DNA from: Campylobacter jejuni subsp. jejuni 414
GTDB lineage: Bacteria > Campylobacterota > Campylobacteria > Campylobacterales > Campylobacteraceae
NCBI GenBank assembly: GCA_000163995.1
Contig: CM000855.1
Location: 406,583 to 470,582 of the forward strand
DNA: 64,000 nucleotides
Direction of reading: 5' to 3'
The translations under genes were made by a program, and so were the position numbers. This document shows positions 38,850 through 48,353 of the stretch, piece after piece; the stretch's first letter is position 1; every line of letters starts with the position of its first letter. The notes under the pieces were generated by a model. The model was not told where the DNA came from. It made no database searches and saw only the letters and a program-made list of their open reading frames with translations.

Positions 38850-39769
38850 AGCTTATTATTGCAACAAGAAAAAGTCAATTAGCTCTTTGGCAAAGTGAGT
38901 ATATAGCTCAAATTTTAAAAAAAACACATCAAATCGAAGTACTTTTAGAAGGTTTTAAAACTAAGGGCGATGTTTTATTGGATTCTCCTTTGGCAAAAAT
39001 TGGTGGTAAGGGATTATTTACAAAAGAGCTTGAAGAAAGTATATTAAGAAAAGAAGCACATTTGGCGGTACATAGTTTAAAAGATGTGCCTAGTTTTTTT
39101 CCGCAAGGTTTAGTTTTAGCTGCGGTAAGTAAAAGAGAGCAAAGCAATGATGCAATGCTGAGTAAAAATTATAAAGATTTTCTTTCTTTACCAAAAGGCG
39201 CAAGAGTTGGTACCACTAGTCTTAGGCGCAAGATGCAGCTTTTATTATTAAGACCTGATTTAGAGATTATTTCTTTGCGTGGTAATGTAAATTCTCGTAT
39301 AGAGAAATTAAAAAATGGTGAATTTGATGCGATCATTTTAGCTATGGCGGGAATTAAACGCTTAAGCTTAGATAAACAAGTCAATTTTGTTTATGAATTT
39401 AGCAAGGATGAGCTAATCCCTGCAGCTTCTCAAGGAGCTTTAGGTATAGAGAGTATAAATGATGAGAAAATTTTAGAACTTTTAAAATGCTTAAATGATG
39501 AAAATGCTTTGATTGAAACAAGTATAGAAAGAGAATTTATTGCTACTTTAGAAGGAGGTTGTCAAGTGCCTATAGGTATCAATGCAGAACTTTTAGGAGA
39601 TGAAATTTGCGTGCGTGCAGTGCTTGGACTTCCTGATGGAAGTGAAATTTTAAAAGATAAAAGAATGATTTGCAAAAGTGATTTTAAAGGTTTTGGAGAG
39701 AGTTTGGCTAAAGAATTTATTGCCAAAGGTGCTAAGGAACTTTTAAAAAAAGCTGAGAGTATGATATGA
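38846..39769 (+). CDS. hemC: Hydroxymethylbilane synthase HemC
   Basis: HemC polymerises four porphobilinogens to hydroxymethylbilane. The 307-residue protein has IATRKSQLALWQ, GGKGLFTKELE, HSLKDVP, GTTSLRRKMQLL and the dipyrromethane-cofactor Cys239 in LEGGCQVPIG. It overlaps both neighbours by 4 nt, showing translation coupling in the hemA-proS-fxsA-hemC-ubiD row. Confidence 0.97.
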   Translation: MKLIIATRKSQLALWQSEYIAQILKKTHQIEVLLEGFKTKGDVLLDSPLAKIGGKGLFTKELEESILRKEAHLAVHSLKDVPSFFPQGLVLAAVSKREQSNDAMLSKNYKDFLSLPKGARVGTTSLRRKMQLLLLRPDLEIISLRGNVNSRIEKLKNGEFDAIILAMAGIKRLSLDKQVNFVYEFSKDELIPAASQGALGIESINDEKILELLKCLNDENALIETSIEREFIATLEGGCQVPIGINAELLGDEICVRAVLGLPDGSEILKDKRMICKSDFKGFGESLAKEFIAKGAKELLKKAESMI

Positions 39770-41568
39770 AAGAATTTATTCAAATTTTAAAAGAAAATGA
39801 CTTATTAAAAATTATCGAAGAACCTGTAGATGTTGATCTTGAAATTGCTCATTTAGCTTATATAGAAGCTAAAAAGGGCGAAAATGGCAAGGCTTTATTG
39901 TTTAAAAATCCTATAGATAAAAAATTAAAAAAACAATATAAATTTCCTGTTTTGATGAACACTTTTTGTAATGAAAAGGCTTTAAATTTGGTTTTTGGGC
40001 GTGATTATGAAGAAGTGGCTAATGAAATCTCAAAACTAACCAAACTTCACATTCCTACGAGTTTTAAAGCAAAAATAGATTTTTTTATGAATTTGTTAAG
40101 CTTTAAAAATATTCCTCCTAAAAGACTGAAAAAAAATAAAGCTTTATATGATTATAAAATTTTAAATTCGCTTGAAGAACTTCCTATACTTAAAACTTGG
40201 GAAGATGATGCGGGTAAATTTATTACTATGGGGCAAGTTTATACTCAAAATTTAGATAAAACTCAAAATAATCTTGGTATGTATCGTTTGCAAATGAGTG
40301 ATAAGAATGAGCTTTTGATGCACTGGCAAATTCATAAAGACGGTGCAAGTTTTTATCACGAATACAAAAATGCCGGTTTTAAAAAAATGCCCGTAAGTGT
40401 AGCTATAGGAGGAGATCCTCTTTATATTTGGTGTTCTCAAGCACCTTTGCCTAAAGGGATTTTTGAACTTTTGCTTTATGGTTTTATCAAAAAAAGTCCT
40501 GCAAAATTAACACCTTGTGAAAACGGTATTTTTGTACCTTATAATAGTGATGTGGTTATTGAAGGTTATGTAGATTTAGAAGAGTTTAAAATCGAAGGTC
40601 CTTTTGGGGATCATACAGGTTTTTATACACCTGCTGAACTTTTTCCTGTGATGAAAGTAGAAAAAATTTATGCTAAAAAAGATGCGATTTATCAAGCAAC
40701 GGTTGTAGGAAAGCCTCCTTTAGAAGATAAAGTTATGGGACTTGGCACCGAAAGACTTTTTTTACCTTTACTACAAACTTCAGTTCCTGATTTAATAGAT
40801 TACAATATGCCTGAAAATGGAGTTTTTCATAATCTTATTTTAGCAAAAATCGATGTAAAATATCCTGCTCATGCACAACAAATCATGCATGCATTTTGGG
40901 GCGTGGGACAAATGAGTTTTGTTAAGCATGCAATTTTTGTAGATAAAAATGCACCTTTTTTGAAGGATTATGATGCTTTGATCCCTTATATTTTAAATCG
41001 TTTTAATACAAAGAAAATTTTAATTTCACAAGGAATTTGCGACCAACTAGATCATGCTTCGCCTAATTCTTGTTTTGGAGGTAAAGCAGGGCTTGATGCT
41101 TGTGAAGAAGTACAGCTTGATGAACTTGAAATTTTAGAAGATGAAAAATTATTAGAACTCTTTAAAGCTAAAGTAGAACTTTTAAATTTAAAACAATTCT
41201 ATAAAGAAAGTAAAAGCCCTATAGTTTGTATTTTGCTTGATAAAAAAGAAAAAATTGAGCAAAGTTTTCAAAAACTTTTGGAATTTAAAAAACATTTTAG
41301 AATTTTAATATTTTTAGATGCTGATAATAAGCTTGAAAATCCTTATATGCTTGTGTGGCGTGTGGTAAATAATATAGATGCTAAAAGAGATATTTTTATC
41401 AAAGAAGAAAGAGTTGGAGTGGATGCTAGTGCCAAGGGTAAAGCTGAAGGTTATTTAAGAGCTTGGCCTAAGCAAACAGATTGTACTAAAAGTGTGATAG
41501 AAGATTTAATCTTGCGTAATATTTTAGAAAACAATCAAGAACTTTTTGCTAGATTTGAAATTTTTTAA
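39766..41568 (+). CDS. ubiD: UbiD-family decarboxylase
   Basis: UbiD-type enzymes use prenylated FMN to decarboxylate aromatic acids. The 600-residue protein has the family traits: IGGDPLYIWCSQAPLP, EFKIEGPFGDHTGFYTPAELFPVMKV with the conserved E-x-P-F-G-D-H-T motif, and a C-terminal VGVDASAKGKAEGY. Campylobacter makes menaquinone by the futalosine route, so this homologue may act there (MqnL-like) and not in ubiquinone synthesis. That is inferred from established pathway knowledge, not from residues. It closes the heme/quinone row. Confidence 0.92.
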   Translation: MKEFIQILKENDLLKIIEEPVDVDLEIAHLAYIEAKKGENGKALLFKNPIDKKLKKQYKFPVLMNTFCNEKALNLVFGRDYEEVANEISKLTKLHIPTSFKAKIDFFMNLLSFKNIPPKRLKKNKALYDYKILNSLEELPILKTWEDDAGKFITMGQVYTQNLDKTQNNLGMYRLQMSDKNELLMHWQIHKDGASFYHEYKNAGFKKMPVSVAIGGDPLYIWCSQAPLPKGIFELLLYGFIKKSPAKLTPCENGIFVPYNSDVVIEGYVDLEEFKIEGPFGDHTGFYTPAELFPVMKVEKIYAKKDAIYQATVVGKPPLEDKVMGLGTERLFLPLLQTSVPDLIDYNMPENGVFHNLILAKIDVKYPAHAQQIMHAFWGVGQMSFVKHAIFVDKNAPFLKDYDALIPYILNRFNTKKILISQGICDQLDHASPNSCFGGKAGLDACEEVQLDELEILEDEKLLELFKAKVELLNLKQFYKESKSPIVCILLDKKEKIEQSFQKLLEFKKHFRILIFLDADNKLENPYMLVWRVVNNIDAKRDIFIKEERVGVDASAKGKAEGYLRAWPKQTDCTKSVIEDLILRNILENNQELFARFEIF

Positions 41569-41595
41569 GATAATTGAGATTTATTTTAAATTTTT

Positions 41596-41612
41596 TGGCA
41601 CAGTTTTTGCTT
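41596..41612 (+). promoter_or_regulatory. Sigma-54 promoter upstream of flaG
   Basis: TGGCAC-AGTTT-TTGCTT matches the sigma-54 consensus exactly at both elements with a 5-nt spacer. It is about 112 nt before the flaG ATG, leaving a long leader. Confidence 0.85.
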
Positions 41613-41673
41613 GTTGTTTTTATATTGAAAAATAAATTTTTCTTTATAAGGTATTCATAATTTTATAAATTTA

Positions 41674-41683
41674 CCGATATAAT
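41674..41683 (+). promoter_or_regulatory. Second candidate -10 element upstream of flaG
   Basis: CCGATATAAT lies 41 nt before the flaG start. It combines the CCGATA element of sigma-28 promoters with a TATAAT box. No TAAA element is found at the sigma-28 spacing, so which sigma factor uses it is unclear. Confidence 0.4.
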
Positions 41684-41723
41684 CTTTTAACCAGCAATAA
41701 GAAATTTTAAAAAGGATTTTAAA

Positions 41724-42089
41724 ATGGAAATATCGAAGGCAAATGGGCAAATGGATGTAGCTTTGGCAAACATTAGCCAAAGAACAAGTGAGATGCAGGC
41801 TAGTTCAAACATTCAAACCGATAGAAATCAAAGCCAAGGAGGCGATGATGTACAGCAACAAGGTGTGGGTGAAAAGTTAGCTGATATTGTAAAAAAACTA
41901 AATGAACAAATGGATTCTTTAGATACCAATGTTCGTTTTGGATATAGTGATAAAATAGGCTCTATGTATATTAGCGTGGTTGAAAAAAACACTGGAAAGG
42001 AAATTCGTCGAATTCCTAGTGAAGAAGCTATGAGATTAGCTGAGTATTTTAGGGACGCTATAGGGATGATATTTGATAAGGAGAGTTAA
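41724..42089 (+). CDS. flaG: Flagellar protein FlaG
   Basis: FlaG influences flagellar filament length. The 121-residue protein has a disordered, Q/N-rich N-terminal half and the conserved C-terminal FlaG domain LDTNVRFGYSDKIGSMYISVVEKNTGKEIRRIPSEEAMRL. An AAAAGGA ribosome-binding site precedes ATG 41724. It leads flaG-fliD-fliS with a 2-bp gap before fliD. Confidence 0.95.
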   Translation: MEISKANGQMDVALANISQRTSEMQASSNIQTDRNQSQGGDDVQQQGVGEKLADIVKKLNEQMDSLDTNVRFGYSDKIGSMYISVVEKNTGKEIRRIPSEEAMRLAEYFRDAIGMIFDKES

Positions 42090-42091
42090 AA

Positions 42092-44020
42092 ATGGCATTT
42101 GGCAGTCTATCTAGTTTAGGATTTGGTTCTGGGGTTTTAACGCAGGATACTATAGATAAATTAAAAGAAGCAGAACAAAAAGCTCGAATCGATCCTTATA
42201 CTAAGAAAATTGAAGAAAATACAACTAAACAAAAAGATTTAACAGAGATTAAAACTAAATTACTTAGTTTTCAAACAGCTGTTTCATCATTGGCTGATGC
42301 TACAGTTTTTGCAAATAGAAAGGTTGTGGCAAGCATTACAGATAATCCTGCTGCAAGTCTTACGGTTAATTCAGGTGTTGCTTTACAAAATATGAATATC
42401 AATGTTGCTCAACTTGCACAAAAAGATGTGTATCAAAGTAAAGGATTGGCAAATGATAGCGGCTTTGTTAATGCACAATTAACCGGAAGTGCTGATCTTA
42501 CTTTTTTTTCAAATGGCAAAGAATATACTGTTACAGTAGATAAAAATACAACTTATAGAGATTTAGCTGATAAAATTAATGAGGCTAGTGGGGGAGAGAT
42601 TGTTGCAAAGATTGTAAACACAGGAGAAAAAGGCACTCCTTACCGCTTAACTTTAACTAGTAAGGAAACAGGCGAAGATAGTGCGATAAGTTTTTATGCG
42701 GGAAAAAAAGATGCGCAGGGTCAATATCAACAAGATTCAGAAGCAGAAAAGATATTTTCAAATCTTGGATGGGATTTAGATACAAGTCAAACTGTTGATC
42801 CAGCTAAGGATAAAAAAGGTTATAGTATTAAAGATAATTCTTTACATATTCAAACTGCACAAAATGCAGAATTTACACTTGATGGTATTAAGATGTTTAG
42901 ATCAAGCAATACTATTACCGATCTTGGTGTGGGAATGACTTTAACTTTAAATAAAACAGGTGAAGTGAATTTTGATGTACAACAGGATTTTGAAGGTGTA
43001 ACAAAAGCTATGCAAGATTTGGTGGATGCTTATAATGATTTGGTAACCAATCTTAATGCTGCAACTGACTATAACAGCGAAACCGGAACAAAAGGAACTT
43101 TACAAGGTATTAGTGAAGTAAATTCAATACGTTCAAGTATTCTTGCTAATTTATTTGATTCTCAAGTTGTTAATGGAACTACTGAAGATGCAAATGGTAA
43201 TAAAATTAATACTAAGGTTATGCTTTCTATCCAAGATTTTGGGTTAAGCTTAAATGATGCAGGTACTTTGAGTTTTAACTCTTCGAAATTTGAACAAAAA
43301 GTTAAAGAAGATCCAGATTCTACTGAAAGCTTTTTTTCAAATATTACTAAATACGAGGATATTAATTATACGGGAGATGTGATTAAGACAGGAAGTTTAA
43401 ATAGCTATCTTAATCCTACTGGAGGTGATATCAATGGTTTAGAATTTAAACCAGGAGATTTTAATATAGTTTTTAATAATCAAACTTATGATTTGTCCAA
43501 AAATTCTAATGGTACTAATTTTAAATTAACAGGACAAACAGAAGAAGAATTACTTCAAAATTTAGCTAATCATATCAATAGTAAAGGTATTGAAGGTTTA
43601 AAAGTTCAAGTTGAGTCTTATGATCAAAATGGTGTTAAAGGGTTTAAGTTAAAATTTAGTGGAGATGGTAGTTCTGATTTTTCGATCAAGGGAAATGATA
43701 CAATTCTCAAGCAATTAGGATTATCTGATGTGACTATAACATCTAAACCTATTGAAGGTAAAGGTATTTTTTCAAAATTAAAAGCAACATTGCAGGAGAT
43801 GACTGGAAAAAATGGTTCAATTACAAAATATGATGAGAGTCTGACAAATGATATTAAATCATTAAACACATCTAAAAATTCAACTCAAGCTATGATTAAT
43901 ACAAGATATGAAACCATGGCAAACCAATGGTTGCAATATGAGAGTATTTTAAATAAACTTAATCAGCAGTTAACAACTGTAACCAATATGATCAACGCAG
44001 CAAATAAATCAAATAGTTAA
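42092..44020 (+). CDS. fliD: Flagellar filament cap protein FliD
   Basis: FliD forms the cap that folds flagellin at the filament tip. The 642-residue length is normal for Campylobacter. The N-terminus, SLSSLGFGSGVLTQDTIDKLKEAEQKARIDPYTKKI, and the FliD_N region KVVASITDNPAASLTVNSG are typical. The C-terminus, MINTRYETMANQWLQYESILNKLNQQLTTVTNMINA, is the coiled-coil leg. The middle is the variable, surface-exposed region. No Sec signal; exported by the flagellar type III system with FliT-like help. Confidence 0.97.
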   Translation: MAFGSLSSLGFGSGVLTQDTIDKLKEAEQKARIDPYTKKIEENTTKQKDLTEIKTKLLSFQTAVSSLADATVFANRKVVASITDNPAASLTVNSGVALQNMNINVAQLAQKDVYQSKGLANDSGFVNAQLTGSADLTFFSNGKEYTVTVDKNTTYRDLADKINEASGGEIVAKIVNTGEKGTPYRLTLTSKETGEDSAISFYAGKKDAQGQYQQDSEAEKIFSNLGWDLDTSQTVDPAKDKKGYSIKDNSLHIQTAQNAEFTLDGIKMFRSSNTITDLGVGMTLTLNKTGEVNFDVQQDFEGVTKAMQDLVDAYNDLVTNLNAATDYNSETGTKGTLQGISEVNSIRSSILANLFDSQVVNGTTEDANGNKINTKVMLSIQDFGLSLNDAGTLSFNSSKFEQKVKEDPDSTESFFSNITKYEDINYTGDVIKTGSLNSYLNPTGGDINGLEFKPGDFNIVFNNQTYDLSKNSNGTNFKLTGQTEEELLQNLANHINSKGIEGLKVQVESYDQNGVKGFKLKFSGDGSSDFSIKGNDTILKQLGLSDVTITSKPIEGKGIFSKLKATLQEMTGKNGSITKYDESLTNDIKSLNTSKNSTQAMINTRYETMANQWLQYESILNKLNQQLTTVTNMINAANKSNS

Positions 44021-44031
44021 GGATAAAAAAG

Positions 44032-44418
44032 ATGCAAAATAGTTTAGCTTATAATGCTTATTCTCAAAATCAAGCGGGGATAGAATCTCCGCAAAAACTT
44101 ATTGAAATGCTTTATGAAGGAATTTTGCGTTTTTGTGCAAGAGCTAAAGTGGCAATAAGAAATGAAGATATAGAGCAAAGAGTGTATTTTGTGAAAAGAA
44201 CTACAGCTATTTTTATAGAGCTTATTAATACTTTAGATTATGAAAAAGGCGGAGAAGTGGCACATTATTTGAGTGGACTTTATACAAGAGAAATTCAGCT
44301 TTTATCTTTAGCAAATTTAGAAAATAACGAAGAGAGAATCAATGAGGTTATTAATGTAACTAAAGGTTTGCTAGAGGCTTGGAGAGAAGTGCATAGTAAT
44401 GAAACAGTGGCTCAATGA
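44032..44418 (+). CDS. fliS: Flagellin chaperone FliS
   Basis: FliS binds the C-terminus of flagellin in the cytosol and prevents early polymerisation. The 128-residue helical protein begins MQNSLAYNAYSQNQAGIESPQKLIEMLYEGILRF, a clear FliS signature, and has VNVTKGLLEAWREV-like C-terminal helix. The next gene overlaps its last 20 nt. Confidence 0.96.
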   Translation: MQNSLAYNAYSQNQAGIESPQKLIEMLYEGILRFCARAKVAIRNEDIEQRVYFVKRTTAIFIELINTLDYEKGGEVAHYLSGLYTREIQLLSLANLENNEERINEVINVTKGLLEAWREVHSNETVAQ

Positions 44419-44674
44419 TTTTAAACTTGCAGTAATTCAAGAAGATATTGATAAGCTTGAAAATTTACTTGATAAGCTTGATATGAAAGCTTTTGTTAAA
44501 AACTTAGCTAAAAAATCATCCTCTGAAGATTTTTTAAGAGAAAGCATAAATGATGTATTTTACCAAGTTCAAGTTCTTCTGCAAGAAGCTGTTGTGCTGA
44601 TTGAGCAAAAGAAAAAAATAAAGGCCATTGAAATTCAAAAGTTTCAAAAAGCTTTAACATATTTTAAATCTTAA
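44399..44674 (+). CDS. Small helical protein, FliT-like by position
   Basis: A 91-residue, lysine- and glutamate-rich protein predicted as an all-alpha bundle (VIQEDIDKLENLLDKLD; VQVLLQEAVVLIEQKKKIK). FliT chaperones, which escort FliD, are of this size and follow fliD-fliS in many bacteria. Sequence alone does not prove the identity. It starts within fliS, 20 nt before its stop, and ends at the 3' end of the convergent rnpB gene. Confidence 0.75.
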   Translation: MKQWLNDFKLAVIQEDIDKLENLLDKLDMKAFVKNLAKKSSSEDFLRESINDVFYQVQVLLQEAVVLIEQKKKIKAIEIQKFQKALTYFKS

Positions 44675-44675
44675 A

Positions 44676-44992
44676 AAAGCATAGCGATAAGCCGAGTTCT
44701 GTCGAGAATGCTCATTTATCTAGTTTTGTTTTTGCAAACAAAATCAAGCGAAGGGTTAAAACAAAGACTCTAACCATCCCTTCTTGCTGCACATTGGGTT
44801 TACATAGCCGAAATTGTTACCAAAATCGCTGGTGGGCTTTTACTCCGCCGTTTCACCTTTTCCACTTTCGTGGTAGTTTTCTTTCTGTTGCACTATCCCT
44901 TAGGTCGCCCTAGCCATCTGTTAGATGGAATGTTTGTCTTTAGCAGCCCGGACTTTCCTCTTCTAAAAAGAAGCGAGCATTTGCTATGCTTT
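44676..44992 (-). ncRNA. rnpB: RNase P RNA (bacterial type A)
   Basis: On the minus strand the sequence begins AAAGCATAGC, followed by GAGGAAAGTCCGGGCT, the universally conserved 5' core of RNase P RNA. It ends GAACTCGGCTTATCGCTATGC, whose GCTATGCTT pairs with the 5' end as helix P1. The internal core AGGGTGAAA-like and GGTAAACCCAATGTGCAGC sections are also visible. A TTTTTT run follows the P1 3' strand, suiting intrinsic termination. A TAAAAT box at 45006-45001 is a likely -10. The RNA is the catalytic subunit that trims tRNA 5' ends. Length is about 317 nt; ends are exact to a few bases. Confidence 0.95.
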
Positions 44993-45105
44993 AAGTTTAG
45001 ATTTTAGCGTAATTTTACTTATTTTTTTATCAAATAAAATAATTTTATTGTGATATCAATCAAAATTTGATAGAATTATTTTTTATTTTTTAATAAAGGA
45101 AATTT

Positions 45106-45675
45106 ATGGCATCTTATTCAATGGGTGATTTAAAAAAGGGACTTAAAATAGAAATCGATGGAATTCCTTTTAAAATAGTTGAGTATCAGCATGTAAAACC
45201 AGGTAAAGGTCCTGCTTTTGTGCGCATTAAAATCAAATCTTTTATCGATGGTAAAGTGCTTGAAAAAACTTTTCATGCAGGCGATAAATGCGAAGCTCCA
45301 AATTTAGAGGATAAAACTATGCAGTATCTTTATGATGATGGCGAAAATTGCCAGTTTATGGATACGCAAACTTATGAACAAGTGGCTATCAGTGATGATG
45401 ATGTGGGCGAGGCAAAAAAATGGATGCTTGATGGTATGATGGTGGATGTGCTTTTTCACAATGGTAAGGCTATCGGTGTAGAAGTTCCACAAGTTGTAGA
45501 ACTGAAAATCATCGAAACAGCTCCAAATTTCAAAGGCGATACTCAAGGATCAAACAAAAAACCAGCTACACTAGAAACAGGTGCAGTAGTGCAAATTCCT
45601 TTTCATGTGTTAGAAGGTGAGGTTATACGCGTTGATACCGTGCGCGGTGAGTATATAGAAAGAGCAAATAAATAA
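45106..45675 (+). CDS. efp: Elongation factor P
   Basis: EF-P relieves ribosome stalling at polyproline. The 189-residue protein has the three beta-barrel domains and the tip loop [14 protein letters not shown] with Lys34, the residue modified by beta-lysylation in some bacteria. AAAGGAAA precedes the ATG. It is monocistronic, followed by a degenerate region. Confidence 0.97.
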
Positions 45676-45676
45676 T

Positions 45677-45713
45677 TTAAAAGAGCTTTTGGAGTATTCC
45701 AAGGCTTTTTAAA
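45677..45713 (+). terminator. Possible terminator after efp
   Basis: AAAGAGCTTTTGGA and TCCAAGGCTTTTT can pair as an imperfect stem with G-U pairs and one mismatch around a 4-nt loop, ending in T5. It lies just after the efp stop codon. Confidence 0.5.
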
Positions 45714-45779
45714 TTTATATAAAAATTTATTTTCCTTGCTTAATTTCTTATTTTATTCTTAAAAATATTTTTTTAATTT

Positions 45780-46165
45780 TTTTCAATTTAAAATTTCTAT
45801 AATATTTTAATTTATATTGTAAAGATGGTTTATATAATGGTTACTCTTCTACATCTTTGATTGTTTTAGGCTTTGTTTTAAAATCAATCCTTTTTTAGTG
45901 GTGACTTTGGTTGGAATTTATCCTGAACTTGTTTTGGGTTTTGATTAAGATTGTTAGTGATATAACAAATCTCTATAAAACAAACTTTTTATCTTGCCTT
46001 AGCAGTGCTTTTAATGCTATTTTACCTAATTTTGATAAAAGTTATAACTCATATAGAAGATGATTATCTTGCATCACATTGGTTGGGAAGCTTTGTTTTG
46101 CTTGCCATGGATTGGATATTTTATAAAATATTTTTATAAGATGAGTAAATTTGTTACTAAATAGA
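45780..46165 (+). pseudogene. Remnants of small hydrophobic membrane protein gene(s)
   Basis: Between efp and the transporter there is no open frame of useful length, but hydrophobic fragments occur in several plus frames. They include STSLIVLGFVLKSIL (about 45845-45890), LAVLLMLFYLILIKVITHIEDDYLASHWLGS (about 46000-46095) and FVLLAMDWIFYKIF (about 46097-46138). The last two abut in one frame. Related strains carry small membrane-protein genes here, as far as I recall. This stretch is best read as their decayed remains. Confidence 0.5.
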
Positions 46166-46251
46166 TATTTTTTAAATTTAGATTTTGCTTTTATGCTTTG
46201 AAAAATATATTTTTTGATATTATAAGCGCTATAATATTTTAAAGGATGATA

Positions 46252-47539
46252 ATGGTTTTTTTAATTATCTCTAGTATTATAGCGGCCATTGTTTTAGGCT
46301 ATATTACTAGGCATAATGTTGGAATTTTTGCCATGATTTTTGCTTTATGTTATAGGAACTTTTTTTATGGATTTAGCTCCTAAAAAAATCATAGCTTTTT
46401 GGCCTATTTCTATATTTTTTGTTATTTTTGCTGTTTCATTGTTTTATAATTTTGCAACCGTAAATGGAACTCTTGAAAAATTAGCTGGACATTTGATGTA
46501 TCGTTTTGCTAATCATCCTTATTTGCTTCCTTTTGTTATTTTTGTGGTTAGTGCTATTATAGCTGCCTTAGGGGCGGGTTTTTATACGGTTTTAGCTTTT
46601 ATGGCACCACTTACTTTTTTGCTTTGTGATAAAATGGGTTTAAGTAAAATTGCTGGAGCTATGGCTATAAATTATGGTGCTTTAGGTGGGGCAAATTTTA
46701 TGACTTCTCAAAGTGGGATTATTTTTCGAGGATTGATGGAAAATTCAGGAATTGAAGCAAATGCAGCTTTTGTAAATTCTAGTATTATTTTTGCTTTTAC
46801 TATAATTTTACCTATTATAGTATTGTCTTTTTTTGTACTTAATGCTTTTAAAAACAAAATAAAAATTAGTGTTATTTCAAAACCTGAATCATTTAATAAT
46901 AAGCAAAAAACTACTTTAATTCTTATGTTTTTGATGATTGTTGTTGTTTTAATCTTCCCTATATTAAATATTATTTTTCCACATAATGAGGCAATTAATT
47001 ATTTTAATAAAAAAATAGATATAGCTATGATAGCTATAATTTTTGTTGCCATTGCTTTATTTTTAAAACTAGCAGATGAGAAACAAGTTATTGCTTTAAT
47101 TCCTTGGGGAACTTTAATAATGATTTGTGGAGTAGGGATGCTTATTAGTATAGCGGTTGAAGCAGGAACTATAAAATTATTTTCAGATCTTGTAAAGAAT
47201 GAGATTAATATAATTTTTATTCCATTGATAATGTGTACTATTGCAGCTTTTATGTCTCTTTTTTCAAGCACCTTAGGTGTAGTTACTCCAGCACTTTTTC
47301 CTATAGTTCCAAGTATAGCTGCAAGTAGTGGGCTAAGTGAGGTGTTGCTTTTTTCTTGTATTGTTGTAGGGGCTCAAGCTTCTGCTATTTCACCTTTTTC
47401 TTCTGGGGGAAGTTTAATTTTAGGATCTTGTCCTGATAAACATAAAGAAAAATTATTTAAAGATTTACTTCTAAAAGCTGTGCCTATAGGGTTTATAGCG
47501 GCCATTTTAGCTACTATTATAATGAGCTTTGTTTTATAA
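46252..47539 (+). pseudogene. MatC/DASS-type dicarboxylate transporter, frameshifted near 5' end
   Basis: ATG 46252, with AAAGGA at 46241-46246, begins MVFLIISSIIAAIVLGYITRHNVGIFAMIFAL, the expected first helices. The frame then stops at 46382. The remaining 399 codons (LYVIGTFFMDLAPKKIIAFWPISIFF and on to 47539) continue in the next frame; the junction is at about 46345. The body has about ten membrane segments with NYGALGGANFMTSQSG and SSTLGVVTPALFPIVPSIAA, similar to MatC-like (ArsB/NhaD-superfamily) carriers. The total of 1288 nt leaves one base out of frame, consistent with one indel. If translation reinitiates at TTG 46340, a product lacking the first helix or two could form. Confidence 0.75.
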
Positions 47540-47550
47540 AGATAATTTTA

Positions 47551-48348
47551 ATGAAGATTGATACTCATGCACATATATTTTTAAAAAAATTAAATACAGT
47601 TACAAACGCGAGATATAAACCCAGCTATGATGCTAGCTTTAAAGATTATAAAGCAAATTTACATGATTATGGCTTTGATAAGGGAGTTTTAGTTCAACCA
47701 AGTTTTTTAGGGGTTGATAATGAATTTTTACTTCAGAGCATTGAAAAAGATGAAAATATAAAAGCTATAGTTGTAGTTGATGAAAATATCAAATTTGAAG
47801 AGCTTAAAAAACTTAAAGAAAGAAAAGCTTGTGGGATTAGACTAAATTTAATTGGCAAAGAGTTACCAAATTTTGAAAATATAGTTTGGGTTCGATTCTT
47901 CGAAAATTTAAGTAAACTTAAAATGCAAATAGAAATTCAAAGAGATTTAGATAATGATCTTGTAAGTATTATTGAAAATTTACTTCCCTATAATTGCAAT
48001 ATTGTTATTGATCATTTAGCAAGAGCTAATGCAGATTTAACAAATTTAGAGGATTTAATTCGTTTAAAAAATTCTAGAATATTTTTTAAAATTAGCGGCT
48101 TTTATAGATCAAAAATAGACTATATTAACAATGAACAAGCTATAAAATTTGCAAAGAAAGTATATGAAATTTTAAAAGAACATTTTTTGCTTAGTAATTT
48201 TATTTTTGGAAGTGATTGGCCACATACAAATTTTGAAAAGAATGTCAATTTTTTATCAGCCTTAGAAGCTTTTAATGAAATCGTTATTTCTAAAAAAGAA
48301 CAAGAGCAAATTTTAGGAGACAATGCTTGTGCTTTATTTGATTTTTGA
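47551..48348 (+). CDS. Amidohydrolase (LigI/2-pyrone-dicarboxylate-lactonase-like)
   Basis: A 265-residue TIM-barrel metal-dependent hydrolase of the Amidohydro_2 family. It has the strand-1 HxH motif (IDTHAHIF), a strand-6-type His in VIDHLARANADL, and the strand-8 Asp in FGSDWPHTNF. The SDWPHT form is typical of 2-pyrone-4,6-dicarboxylate lactonase and related lactonases. It starts 11 bp after a dicarboxylate transporter gene, which suggests uptake and ring opening of a dicarboxylate lactone. The true substrate is unknown. The transporter is frameshifted here, so the pathway may be dying. Confidence 0.85.
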   Translation: MKIDTHAHIFLKKLNTVTNARYKPSYDASFKDYKANLHDYGFDKGVLVQPSFLGVDNEFLLQSIEKDENIKAIVVVDENIKFEELKKLKERKACGIRLNLIGKELPNFENIVWVRFFENLSKLKMQIEIQRDLDNDLVSIIENLLPYNCNIVIDHLARANADLTNLEDLIRLKNSRIFFKISGFYRSKIDYINNEQAIKFAKKVYEILKEHFLLSNFIFGSDWPHTNFEKNVNFLSALEAFNEIVISKKEQEQILGDNACALFDF

Positions 48349-48353
48349 GTTTT

